Positions 1 through 7,452 of a DNA stretch of 64,000 nucleotides are shown here, piece after piece. Each line of letters starts with the position of its first letter. Positions within the stretch are counted from its first letter, which is position 1. The DNA is from Limiplasma sp048370855 (GTDB lineage: Bacteria > Bacillota > Clostridia > Christensenellales > Aristaeellaceae), in contig DBGEOK010000044.1 in NCBI GenBank assembly GCA_048370855.1, positions 1 to 64,000 on the forward strand, given 5' to 3'. Below the pieces are notes generated by a model that searched no databases, was not told the origin of the DNA, and saw only the letters and a program-made list of their open reading frames with translations. Position numbers and translations under genes: made by a program.

Positions 1-139
1 TGTCCTCCGCAAGAATATGTGAAGTGCCGGATACCGTGTAAAACAGCTCATAACCAGGGTGTGTATGGGGAGGGCTCGCGCATAAGAGCCGTCGGCGGCT
101 GCTGCAGGAGATCACCCGCAGCCATTCGTTGTTCTTCAT
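1..139 (-). CDS. AraC-type regulator, N-terminal fragment (cut by left edge)
   Basis: An open frame starts at an ATG at 139, six bases after a GGAGG ribosome site, and runs off the left edge after 46 codons. Residues 23-34 read PPHTHPGYELFY and are followed by a VSGTSHIL stretch. This is the pattern of the cupin-like sensor half that opens many AraC-family transcription factors. The DNA-binding half would lie outside the window, so the family call rests on the sensor motif alone. Its neighbour is a decayed recombinase fragment, which suggests an accessory region. Confidence 0.45.
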   Translation of the reverse strand, partial: MKNNEWLRVISCSSRRRLLCASPPHTHPGYELFYTVSGTSHILAED

Positions 140-302
140 CCTTGTCCTCCCGTACTGTGATGATCGCAATGAAATCGCAGTTGAACCGGTTCATGAACGT
201 AATCCGGTTTATCCATTCTATAAGAGCCGCGGATAATCCTTTTGGGCGCGCCGTCCCGAAAGATCAACGGCTTACAGATCATTTAAAAGGAGTTTCGCAG
301 CA

Positions 303-515
303 TTATGAGCGGTTCGCGTAAAATCTGCGTGCTGTTTTGGGTTCCCAGGTATCTCGTACTATGTAATAGATCAAATACCTCATAGCCTTTTCTTTCGCAG
401 TATTCGCGCAGCCTCGGTTCTTGGGCGGGGAGAGAGAGTAGCCTTCTCTCCATTGCTCTTCGGTGCTTACCCTGATGTAAATTGCCGCCTTGGGGACGCT
501 GTTTTCCGCGGTCAT
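303..515 (-). pseudogene. Serine recombinase (resolvase) N-terminal remnant, frameshifted
   Basis: The frame starting at 515 encodes AAIYIRVSTEEQ followed by REGYSL, the N-terminal catalytic motif of large serine recombinases; the serine of RVS would be the nucleophile. Near 431-440 the family resemblance jumps to the neighbouring frame, which continues AQEPRLREYCERKGYEV, the next conserved block (usually AQ..RL..YC...GY). Family resemblance then stops by about 370, before the recombinase and zinc-ribbon domains. A single frameshift plus truncation makes this a dead relic of an integrative element. It lies about 1.6 kb left of the prophage. Confidence 0.7.
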
Positions 516-746
516 TCAATCCTCCTCTTATCACGCGGCCTCAAACTCATCGTATGGAATAAACAGGTTTATAAATCTGTGCGTTATAGCAGAACACATT
601 GGCGTTTCCGATGCCTAAAGAATGAAGTGTCGATCGGATGGTTGCATTCGGACCTGAGATGGCTGGATCAGCCTCCATTCGATTCCCTTTTTCTATGATT
701 GCTATGCAAATGAACAGTCGTAGTAGGTAAAAAGCCCTTGAAATAT
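516..746. other. No gene recognised
   Basis: This stretch between the recombinase remnant and the next small ORF holds no frame with recognisable protein similarity and no clear hairpin. It is AT-richer than the host chromosome, in keeping with a decayed accessory strip. Confidence 0.4.
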
Positions 747-890
747 ATGATAATACAAGAAAAACGCCCATTTCATGGCACTTTTCTTGTGTCTAAAGGT
801 GAACCTTTACATGGTCGGAGTGGAATTATAGGATTTGAAAAAGCCCAGGAATATCAATGGTTTGTAGGCAATCGGCAAGTAGAATTTTAA
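747..890 (+). CDS. 47-residue orphan ORF or gene remnant
   Basis: An ATG at 747 opens a 47-codon frame ending with TAA at 888-890. The peptide contains RPFHGTFLVSKGEPLHGRSG and GFEKAQEYQWFV, a mixed composition that looks coding rather than random, but I do not recognise the family. No good ribosome site precedes the ATG. It converges on the nuclease gene and the two stop codons overlap at 887-890. It may be the 3' end of a lost gene. Confidence 0.3.
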   Translation: MIIQEKRPFHGTFLVSKGEPLHGRSGIIGFEKAQEYQWFVGNRQVEF

Positions 891-2006
891 ATTCTCAACC
901 GAAATTCTTGTATTTTTTCAATTACAAGCCTACATGGATCGTTACCGCTCTGTCTACTTAATAGCATTTGCTTCACATCGCTATCGCTTAAAACTATAAT
1001 CATTTTGTTTTCATTTTGCCATATATCTTGTAGATGTTTTTCCGCACTTTTGCCTACACCACACCTTGAAAAAATGAGGCCAAATAACCCCGCCTCCCTT
1101 ATCCTTTAAGTAGTGGGCAACCTGTAAGATATCATCTTTCTCAACTTCTTTCGCTGAGTTTTTTGCATCAACAACAATAAACTCAGCTCTATAGCTACGT
1201 CGAAGATATGGCCAATAACCACAATCAGAGTAGTTGGGAATAATAAAGTCTCGACGATTTGCACGGTCAGCATCTGAATTTTGTTCTGAGATAGCATCAA
1301 GGGGCGGGCAAAATAGGGCAACTAAAATCTCACCAACCAATTTTTGATAGACCTGCCAATTATCATATCCTGGTTGACAACGGTTAAGCTTATCAATTAA
1401 TTCATCAAATATGTCTGGTGCGGCACAAACAGGTAATGCCATGTCTGGTATACCTAAACGAAGCGTTTCTCTATCCCAAAGCGTGAACCCAGCAGTGCGA
1501 ACACGCTGGCGATACTCTTCTGCAAGTAGAGTTGGAACTGCCAAGACAAAATGTGCATGTGGGTAGACGTTTTGGTAATATTCCAATTGCCGGATTGCCG
1601 AATCTATCCCTTGTTCGGTTGTCGCTAATAGACTTTTTGCTTCAACTATATATAATTGTTTTTGCCCATGAACAGTTCTTGAAAATATAATATCTGCAAC
1701 AATTTTCTGACCATCTATTGTCTCAATTTGCTTATCTAGGCAGACATTATCAAAGCGTGCATCATAAAGCAATAGTTTCTGCAAATATTGCTGGAATTCC
1801 ACCTCTTTTGGAAACGATTGATTAAAAAAACTGCAATTACACGTATTGCACACTACCCTTAAGTTTTCAATACGGTCTGAGCCGCCGTATATTCTGGGGA
1901 AAATATGATCAATGACAGCGTCTTCCTTACTTATTTCTCTTCCGCAAAGCATACATCTCCCGTCACTTTTATCCAAAAGTTCTGTAAGCACTTTATTCCT
2001 ATCCAT
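887..2006 (-). pseudogene. HNH plus double PD-(D/E)XK nuclease, frameshifted near the C-terminus
   Basis: The start is the ATG at 2006, six bases after GAGGTG. Residues 18-56 form an HNH zinc domain (CMLC, DHIFPRIYGG, NLRVVCNTCN). Residues 105-124 (D..., then VEAK) and about 250-283 (VVDAKN) look like two separate PD-(D/E)XK nuclease cores. The uninterrupted frame dies in a short, unlike tail ending at 1011. One extra G in the GGGG run at 1088-1091 explains this: in the next frame a well-formed tail (GLFGLIFSRCGVGKS, then KMIIVLSDSDV) continues to a TAA at 887, giving 372 residues when repaired. The role is probably restriction or anti-phage defence, inferred from domain content. It sits just downstream of the prophage attL. 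Confidence 0.6.
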
Positions 2007-2077
2007 ATAGCTCACCTCATTTATAAGGTTACTATAAATTAAAAAGTTTCGCAACATTCTCATAATAACAAGAAATA

Positions 2078-2104
2078 GAAAAGCCGCCGACAAAAGTCGA
2101 CGGT
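2078..2104 (-). terminator. Former terminator of the tRNA operon
   Basis: On the minus strand CCGTCGAC-TTTT-GTCGGCGG is followed by CTTTTC. It lies ten bases beyond attL in the direction the tRNA operon is read. Before prophage insertion it would have followed tRNA-Pro directly. The prophage now separates the two by 38.5 kb. Confidence 0.6.
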
Positions 2105-2113
2105 CTTCTCATT

Positions 2114-2158
2114 TGGTCGAGGTGACAGGATTTGAACCTGCGACCTTTTGGTCCCGAA
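2114..2158. other. attL, 45-bp prophage attachment core
   Basis: The 45 bases are identical to 40619-40663, the 3' part of the tRNA-Pro gene (CCA end, acceptor 3' strand, T arm, variable loop and anticodon 3' side). Similarity stops abruptly on both sides (T versus C before, G versus C after). This marks the left end of the prophage and a truncated, non-functional copy of the tRNA. Confidence 0.95.
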
Positions 2159-2223
2159 GTGGGTTAAACTTAATCAAATGTTGGCATACCTTAAAAATGC
2201 TTGTTTTTATGCTTTATATCATT

Positions 2224-2468
2224 CTGTAAAGGGGACTTGTTTTCCTGTTTGCGTTCTGTTTTTATTTGTTTTCCCCCAGCTTTTCACCCAAAATCGGCTA
2301 GACTTGTGGATAACTTGTGTATGATAAAAACTAGAACAGGGGGTATATATCTATAAACTGTAATTTCTGTAATATCTGTAATGCAAGAAAAAAGCTACTA
2401 ATATAGTCCCCCTGGTTTATTCCCTTACACTTAATAATATTTTCTGTAAGATTATAAATAATCTGTAA
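2224..2468 (+). repeat. CTGTAA direct repeats, candidate integrase arm-type sites
   Basis: CTGTAA occurs at 2224, 2358, 2367, 2376, 2444 and 2463, with the inverted form CTTACA at 2424. The three central copies are spaced exactly 9 bp. Tyrosine integrases bind short arm sites beside the core; these repeats sit 66-350 bp from attL. The same hexamer recurs upstream of the integrase gene (38997-39119). Binding is inferred. Confidence 0.5.
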
Positions 2469-2968
2469 GGAGAAAGGATACCCACCCCCTAAAGTTTAGA
2501 AGGCATGCTATAAGGGATAGGCTCCCTTCCGGTGTCTAATCCCTCATCAAGGACTTTGTTGATAGGGGGGGATAGGGGTTAAAACAATTATTGTATAGCC
2601 AATATCAGCATTGAATAAATATGCGTCAAGACAAAACGCAACGTAATCAAAAAATTGACTGCTTTCCTCTTTCCGCGTTGCCCGCTCCCTGTATAATACG
2701 CGGCCTTTTCAAGGGGTGGTCATCCGGCGCGTTCCCCCGCGCCCCCTTCCACGCTTCTGGCCACTGTCGTGGCCAGCCGTCACGCTGCCCCGCGTGTAGG
2801 CGCTCTGGGAGCCTCTTGACGCGTCGTATCGTCAAGGCAAGGGAAACGCCAGTCAAGGTGTACAGGACGGTTGCAGGGCATTTCTGTGCGCCATTCTACG
2901 GCGTTTTCATGGACGCGAATGAGAATTGGTCGGCTTGTGCCGCAATAACTGCCGCAGAACGCAAAGAA

Positions 2969-3010
2969 AAGCGGCGCTATTCCCGAACATTCATAGGAAT
3001 AGCACCGCTT
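2969..3010 (-). terminator. Terminator of the late operon
   Basis: A long stem (AAGCGGTGCTATTCC pairing with GGAATAGCGCCGCTT, one mismatch) with an 11-12 base loop is followed on the minus strand by TTTCTTT. It lies about 90 bases beyond the holin stop codon, where the leftward structural and lysis operon should end. Confidence 0.75.
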
Positions 3011-3101
3011 ATGTTTGTATTCTGTTGTCCTTCAGGAGCCGACCGCCGAAACCGGCTCGCCTGATCGCTCCGCATGATGGGGAATAAACCCGAACATTAT
3101 G

Positions 3102-3296
3102 CTAGAAATGGTCGCTTTCGGTGGGATTGTTGAAGATACCGAACGCCGCCAACGCAGCTAGCAACAGCTCCACAAGCTGCTGCCACGTCTCGTTGGTCAG
3201 GCCGATCACGTCAAACAGCCCCCAATTACCCAAAATGAAGCCGACCAGCGCGAAGACGGCCACCCATGCGGCCTTGCTTTTTAACCTGTTTTGCAT
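3102..3296 (-). CDS. Phage holin, LC3-like
   Basis: This is a 64-residue protein whose start at 3296 follows AAAGGAGG by seven bases. It has two hydrophobic segments (about residues 9-24, AAWVAVFALVGFILG, and 42-56, QQLVELLLAALAAFG) separated by a short polar turn (LTNETW), and ends in the polar tail NNPTESDHF. Size and pattern match phi-LC3-type holins, which permeabilise the membrane so the lysin can act. It is the last gene of the late operon, next to the XhlA-like gene. Longer upstream in-frame starts are unlikely because they overlap that neighbour heavily. Confidence 0.85.
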   Translation of the reverse strand: MQNRLKSKAAWVAVFALVGFILGNWGLFDVIGLTNETWQQLVELLLAALAAFGIFNNPTESDHF

Positions 3297-3300
3297 CTTG

Positions 3301-3621
3301 TTACCTCCTTTCATGATTCTGCTGCGCCCAGCCGTTGCCGTGATCGGGCGGGTGCATGTTGATGTGCTCGTCAAGACGCTTGTGCATGCTCTTATAGCTG
3401 GCCTCGACGGTGGCCACGCGCTCGCCCAGCACGTCCACGCGATCGCGCATGGCCCGTTGCTCGATGCGGATGTCATCAACGCCATTCTGGATAGCGTCCA
3501 GCTTGGCGCTGGTGTTGGCCTGACTGCTGGCCGTTGCCCGCGTATCGCGCCGCCCGCCCATCAGCAGCGCGATGGCGGCCACCGCGAGAGACAGCAGCGC
3601 GATGATCTCCGATGTTCCCAT
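3301..3621 (-). CDS. XhlA-like small membrane/coiled-coil lysis protein
   Basis: This 106-residue product has one N-terminal membrane segment (about 5-21) and then a helical region with heptad-like spacing (about 35-90: AKLDAIQNGVDDI, VDVLGERVATVEA). The layout resembles haemolysin XhlA and phage DUF-type lysis accessory proteins, which assist holins; here the membrane helix is N-terminal. The ribosome site AAAGGAGG precedes the ATG by seven bases. It lies five bases before the holin start, in the lysis block. Confidence 0.55.
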   Translation of the reverse strand: MGTSEIIALLSLAVAAIALLMGGRRDTRATASSQANTSAKLDAIQNGVDDIRIEQRAMRDRVDVLGERVATVEASYKSMHKRLDEHINMHPPDHGNGWAQQNHERR

Positions 3622-3636
3622 TGGCGCGCCTCCTTT

Positions 3637-4404
3637 CTACAACAGGCCGATTTGCTCAACCTGGGAAACGGCTGCCAGCCGCAGTTGTACGCCTGCCAGC
3701 CGCCTATGAATAATGGCTACATTGTGCTGCTCCTGCTCGATGCCAACCGCCCGAAAGCCTTCCAGCAGCGCCGCCTCGATGGTAGAGCCGCTGCCCGCGA
3801 AAGGGTCTACGATAACGCCGCCCGGCTCGCATAGCCGCACCACCTTGCGCATGAGGGCGAGGGGCTTTTGCGTCTGGTGCCACCGCTCGTGCGGCGCGAC
3901 GTTAGGCTCCTGAAACACGCCGGGCAGCACGCCGACGCCGCGCTCTATGGGAAGCGGCCCGTTGCTGCCCCAAACGATGTATTCACATTGCTGGCGAAAG
4001 CGCCCGGTTTGCGGGCGGCTGTTGATCTTGTCCCACACCGCGATGCCGCGCCAAACCCACCCGGCCCATTGGATGGCGTCGGTCAGCGCGGGGAGCTGCC
4101 GCCAGTCCACGAACAGCGCGCACACCGCGCCCGGCTTGCTGGCCGCCCGCGCGGCTACCATGATCTCGTGCATGAAGCTGGTCCACGCGCGCTGGGCCAG
4201 CGCGTCGCCGCTAAAGTCCGGGAAAGGATTCCCCTGTTCGCCGTAGCTGGTGTATTTGTTCCGTGTGCTGCGGGCTTTTTCAGCCATGGACATGCCGCCG
4301 CTTGCATACGGCGGGTCGGTTATGATCGCGGCATAGCCAGCCCCGGCAAGTTTGCGCAGATACAGCAGCGCGTCGCCTTGGTATACGGCCCATTCCTCGT
4401 TCAT
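3637..4404 (-). CDS. Phage DNA adenine/cytosine-N4 methyltransferase
   Basis: A 255-residue SAM-dependent amino-methyltransferase. The catalytic DPPY (residues 30-33) precedes the SAM-binding FAGSGS (202-207), the beta-class order, with the HQTQKP block before the SAM motif. Such enzymes methylate N6 of adenine or N4 of cytosine in short sites. No partner endonuclease is nearby, so it is an orphan that could shield phage DNA from host restriction or alter regulation. It sits in the lysis cluster, and its ATG overlaps the lysin stop (ATGA). Specificity cannot be read from sequence. Confidence 0.9.
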   Translation of the reverse strand: MNEEWAVYQGDALLYLRKLAGAGYAAIITDPPYASGGMSMAEKARSTRNKYTSYGEQGNPFPDFSGDALAQRAWTSFMHEIMVAARAASKPGAVCALFVDWRQLPALTDAIQWAGWVWRGIAVWDKINSRPQTGRFRQQCEYIVWGSNGPLPIERGVGVLPGVFQEPNVAPHERWHQTQKPLALMRKVVRLCEPGGVIVDPFAGSGSTIEAALLEGFRAVGIEQEQHNVAIIHRRLAGVQLRLAAVSQVEQIGLL

Positions 4405-5276
4405 ATTGGTTCTTCAGCCGCCGTTGCGCCTGGATAGGATTCAAGCAAATAGGTAGCCGTCGCGGCGTCAAGGCCCGGAATGGTTACGATAAAGCGCGCC
4501 CCGTCGTCCGGCGTGTCGTTCTGCTCGCCCAGGAGGGCCGCCCAGGTGAGCGGGCCGCAGATGCCGTCAACGCCCAGGCCCTTGGCAGCCTGGAAACGTT
4601 TCACGGCGGCAAAGGTTTCCGCCCCAAACTTCCCGTCCGCGCCATAGAGCGGGAGGGCAAAGCCCGCCCGGATAAGCAGCCCTTGCATTTCGATCACTTC
4701 CGCGCCGGTCGCGCCCTTGCGGATGGTAGCATGATCATCTGCGGGTCCGTATTCGTCTCCGGACGGGCCGCCGCCGTTGCCGCTGCCTTCTGCGTCAGCC
4801 CAGCGGGGGATAGCGTAATGCGTCCACTTTCCGGCGCTGATCGCCCGGCGCTGCACGCCGTAGGCGTGGCCGCGAGCTTCCACCTCCGTGCCGTCGCCCA
4901 CGGTGACGGCGGTGTGTTTCATTTTGCTACCATCCCCGGCAATAAACAGATGCACGCCAGGCATCCCAACGGGCACCTGGTCAATTGCGCCCTTCTCGGC
5001 CCAAACGTCGGTCCGCCATTGCGAGGTCGCGCCGCTGGGTAACGTAACGCCTCCGGCTGCCGCCGCCGCCCTGGTGAGCTGGGCGCAGTCGTAGCAGCGC
5101 TTTCCCATCCACTTCGGCCCATACTTTCGGATGGTATCGGCGTAGGCCGGATATTGCTTGGCCTGCTGGTCGATGCGGGCTTGGGTGCAAACCCAGCCCG
5201 TCGCGCCATAGATATAGCCGCAGCCTACAAGCGCCAGCGCCTTGTCCGCTGCGGCCTTTCCGCGTTCCGTGTTCAT
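4401..5276 (-). CDS. Endolysin: NlpC/P60-type amidase/peptidase with PG-binding domain
   Basis: A 291-residue cell-wall hydrolase. The N-terminal half has an NlpC/P60-like core with the catalytic cysteine in YDCAQL (Cys64) and histidine in KHTAV (His121). Residues about 185-250 form a PG_binding_1 domain (IRKGATGAEVIEMQ, then DGKFGAETFAAVKRFQ and GPLTWAAL). A glycine-rich linker joins them. There is no signal peptide, so export depends on the holin. The ATG at 5276 follows GGAGG and overlaps the previous stop (ATGA). The C-terminal 40 residues are unassigned. Confidence 0.9.
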   Translation of the reverse strand: MNTERGKAAADKALALVGCGYIYGATGWVCTQARIDQQAKQYPAYADTIRKYGPKWMGKRCYDCAQLTRAAAAAGGVTLPSGATSQWRTDVWAEKGAIDQVPVGMPGVHLFIAGDGSKMKHTAVTVGDGTEVEARGHAYGVQRRAISAGKWTHYAIPRWADAEGSGNGGGPSGDEYGPADDHATIRKGATGAEVIEMQGLLIRAGFALPLYGADGKFGAETFAAVKRFQAAKGLGVDGICGPLTWAALLGEQNDTPDDGARFIVTIPGLDAATATYLLESYPGATAAEEPI

Positions 5277-5734
5277 GCTGTCGCCTCCACATCAAGCCAT
5301 TGGGTCACGCCCAGCGCTCCCGGCTCCCACACGTTGTTGTCAACTGTCGATTGCCACACCTTGCCGCCGTGGCGCACCTTTGCGCCCTGGTTGTACCCGC
5401 CCGCGCCGGTGGGCTGTACCCATTCGGGGATTGCGTCCGGATCGTCCGCGTTGAGGCCCAGGCGGTGCCATAGAGCGGGCGTGGCGTGGGGCGCCCATCC
5501 GTCCTGCGCCGCGTGGGCCTGCAAACACTTGTATAACTGGCCGTCCGTTGGGTCCGCCACGATTGCGTCCACCGCGTAATCAATGCCAGGCTGCCAGGCA
5601 TTAAAAAGGGCGGCCACCTGTTCAAGGTCTGCCGCCGTCATCGTCTCGCCATCGGTCTTAACGCCCCTGCGCGCCATGTGCTGCGTCGCGTCCATGCGCC
5701 GCCGCGCCTCCCGCGCGTTGTCAAGCCTGCTCAT
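5273..5734 (-). CDS. Small tail or lysis protein with CBM5/12-like chitin-binding motif
   Basis: A 153-residue product read from the ATG at 5734 behind GGAGG. The middle resembles a carbohydrate-binding module of the 5/12 type: an AWQPGIDYAVDAIV start and aromatic residues in YKCLQAH and GWAPHATPALW. A similar half-copy follows (NQGAKVRHGGKVWQSTVDNNVWEPG). Such modules bind N-acetylglucosamine polymers. It lies between the tail-fibre block and the lysin and overlaps both neighbours by a few bases. It could be a receptor-binding fibre tip or a wall-targeting subunit. Confidence 0.7.
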   Translation of the reverse strand: MSRLDNAREARRRMDATQHMARRGVKTDGETMTAADLEQVAALFNAWQPGIDYAVDAIVADPTDGQLYKCLQAHAAQDGWAPHATPALWHRLGLNADDPDAIPEWVQPTGAGGYNQGAKVRHGGKVWQSTVDNNVWEPGALGVTQWLDVEATA

Positions 5735-6221
5735 TAGCGGGCACCTCCTCATTGTTTGTCGCAGGTGTTGCGGGCGTGGGGTCGATCAGGGCGTCCAGGG
5801 CGCTTTGCACCTCGTCAATCTGTGCCTGTTGGGCCGCGATGGTCGCCTGCTGGGCCGTGATCGTTTGAGCCTGCCGGTCGATGATCGCTTGCTGCGCCGC
5901 GATAGTCTGTTCCTGCGCGTCTAATCGCTCCTGCAATCTATCCGCCATGCTTTGCTCTATGGGTTCCACCTGCAAGCTCACGACGGCGCGCCGTTCTGCG
6001 CCGTCGATGCGCACGGCCACCTCGATGATCTTGCGGTTGCTGTAAATAGCCGCTGTCAGCCCGCCGTCGTCAAGCACCCGCACCTCCGGGGCGGTGCCGG
6101 GCACAAACAGCGCCGCCAGCTCGTCCAGCGGCAGCACCGTGTTGAGCGTCAGCGTGAGGCGTTCGCCGGTTTGCGCCAGGGTCGCTTCAAATTGGGTATC
6201 GTTGATTTTAATTGTCGCCAT
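5721..6221 (-). CDS. Phage protein with C-terminal coiled coil
   Basis: A 166-residue protein. The first about 90 residues are a mixed domain (TQFEATLAQTGERLTLTL, then RKIIEVAVRIDG). Residues about 93-140 are a glutamine/isoleucine-rich coiled coil with repeated TIAAQQA units, and the end is an acidic tail. I do not recognise the family. Proteins of this size and shape recur after tail-fibre genes in gut Bacillota phages. It overlaps the next start by 14 bases and shares the late operon. Confidence 0.6.
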   Translation of the reverse strand: MATIKINDTQFEATLAQTGERLTLTLNTVLPLDELAALFVPGTAPEVRVLDDGGLTAAIYSNRKIIEVAVRIDGAERRAVVSLQVEPIEQSMADRLQERLDAQEQTIAAQQAIIDRQAQTITAQQATIAAQQAQIDEVQSALDALIDPTPATPATNNEEVPANEQA

Positions 6222-6231
6222 GTTTTCCTCC

Positions 6232-6479
6232 TTATAATTCGCACGACACGCTGCTAACGCCCGATAAAATGTACAGATTGCCCATTGTCATCAGATCGCT
6301 GGGGGCTTCAAATCTGAAAATAACCCGATCGGAAAATGTATCTGTCCAGCTTTCGCAAGATCGTGTCAACCGTCGCATAAATATACCCGTAATGTCACGC
6401 GCTTTGAAGTATTCGGGTCGTTTGCCCACACCCCCACGCTGACCGGTACGCCATGCGCGGGCACCCCCCGCATAGGCAT
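6232..6479 (-). pseudogene. Small tail-tip gene split by a frameshift
   Basis: An ATG at 6479 directly follows the upstream stop and opens a frame reading GVPAHGVPVSVGVWANDP then RVTLRVYLCDG before a TGA near 6370. The -1 frame then carries an equally protein-like stretch (SCESWTDTFSDRVIFRF, then MGNLYILSGVSSVSCEL) to a TAA at 6232. Together they would give about 82 residues. One frameshift around 6370-6385 is the simplest reading; a programmed shift cannot be excluded. The function is unknown. Confidence 0.5.
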
Positions 6480-6917
6480 TCAGGCGGTGCGCCGCCACAT
6501 GTAGCAGGTCACGTAGGGCTGCAAATTGTTGTGCGCCGCGTTGCCGCCCGCGTCCTGCACGGCTGCCTCGTAGCATTGCACTTTCACGCCGTCCACATAA
6601 CGGTATAGGAACGCCTGATTCGGGGGAAGCCATTCCGGCTTTACTTGCAAATCCGGCAGGGTTTTTATCTTGTGCGTATGAACCGGCATTTCCCCAGCGG
6701 ACAAAGTATGCTGCTTCTCGCCGCCTTCCACCGAGGGGCCGGAAAAGTCGCTGTCCGCCTCGTCCACGCCAACCGGTACGCGCCCGCGCCCCCATCTCTC
6801 CCAGGTGCCGCCGAACGATAGCCCAGGGTTCGCGGCGTCCGATGAAAAGTAGATGCTGCCCACCGGATGCGCGGCCAGGAACCATGCTTTCGTGCTTTCG
6901 GGGATGCAGCCTTTCAT
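6480..6917 (-). CDS. Phage tail collar/fibre-tip protein
   Basis: A 145-residue protein with features of phage tail-collar or fibre-tip domains: HPVGSIYFSSDAANPG and GGTWERWGRGRVPVG near the start, MPVHTHK in the middle, and the characteristic NLQPYVTCYMWRRT end. These domains form receptor-contacting tips. The ATG at 6917 overlaps the stop of a 23-codon leader frame (ATGA), suggesting coupled translation. Confidence 0.85.
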   Translation of the reverse strand: MKGCIPESTKAWFLAAHPVGSIYFSSDAANPGLSFGGTWERWGRGRVPVGVDEADSDFSGPSVEGGEKQHTLSAGEMPVHTHKIKTLPDLQVKPEWLPPNQAFLYRYVDGVKVQCYEAAVQDAGGNAAHNNLQPYVTCYMWRRTA

Positions 6918-6985
6918 AAGTAAGCACCTCCGAAAATGGAAAAAATTTCAAGCGTGGGGGGGGTAATTTTTGGAATAAGCATCAT
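6914..6985 (-). CDS. 23-residue leader-like ORF coupled to the collar gene
   Basis: A GGAGGAG ribosome site precedes ATGATG at 6985, opening a 23-codon frame that ends in a TGA overlapping the collar ATG. The peptide includes LIPKITPPTLEIFSIFGG and has no recognised domain. It contains an 8-base homopolymer (G on plus, 6956-6963). The collar gene otherwise has the GGAGGT inside this leader as its own ribosome site. Confidence 0.5.
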   Translation of the reverse strand: MMLIPKITPPTLEIFSIFGGAYL

Positions 6986-6996
6986 GTTGTCTCCTC

Positions 6997-7452
6997 CTAA
7001 ACGGGCGTTGTTGTAACCTTGTGCCACTTATCGATCTTTCCGCCGCTAATCTCTGGGGTATAGATTACCGCGTCACATCCTACAGGTGAGCCAGAAGTCA
7101 AAATGAAGAATATCGCAATGCGACCTACATTGTGTCTAATAATTATGACCATACCATAACCGTTTGCGGGTAACTTGTTGCTTGCGTTCGTTACTAAACC
7201 CCGTCCATCAATCGTCATCATCGAGCCGTTGCTCATGGCGTTGTATATGGATACGATATTGTTGTCCGTAACGCCAATCTGGCTAGGGTCTGTATAGAGT
7301 CCTAAAAGCTGCCGTATACCTGTAAGCGTAGTTGCCCCTGTGCCGCCATGGGGAATGTCAATTACATCCGATGCTTTACGGTAGGCATCTGCCGGTTTGC
7401 CATTTAGCCGTTGTGTGTCGATAGCGTTGGGGGGAGGCATCTTGCCGTTCAT
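6997..7452 (-). CDS. Tail fibre-like protein
   Basis: A 151-residue product containing VIDIPHGGTGATTLTGIRQLLGL (about residues 30-52, in parts), the GGTGA-T repeat motif of phage tail fibres, followed by a beta-rich C-terminal domain (NGYGMVIIIRH, PEISGGKIDKWHKV) resembling fibre knobs. It follows the BppU-like gene with an ATGA overlap. The role is inferred as part of the receptor-binding apparatus. Confidence 0.75.
   Translation of the reverse strand: MNGKMPPPNAIDTQRLNGKPADAYRKASDVIDIPHGGTGATTLTGIRQLLGLYTDPSQIGVTDNNIVSIYNAMSNGSMMTIDGRGLVTNASNKLPANGYGMVIIIRHNVGRIAIFFILTSGSPVGCDAVIYTPEISGGKIDKWHKVTTTPV

Larger units (their letters stand above)
2159..3101. other. Left-end non-coding segment of the prophage
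   Basis: No convincing gene is visible between attL and the holin gene. The plus-strand frame 2621-3064 is compositionally unlike the phage proteins and lacks a ribosome site. The segment contains the CTGTAA repeats (2224-2468) and the hairpin at 2969-3010. In the excised circle this stretch lies next to the attachment core, so it is the expected place for integrase arm sites. Confidence 0.5.

Noticed and set aside
2621..3064. 147-codon plus-strand frame at the prophage left end
   Set aside because: It has no ribosome site or recognisable domain, and it overlaps the terminator hairpin at 2969-3010.
6232..6951. 239-codon minus-strand frame through the collar gene
   Set aside because: Its N-terminal two thirds are an arginine/glycine-rich shadow of the collar gene; only its last 45 codons look real and are treated as the second half of the broken gene.
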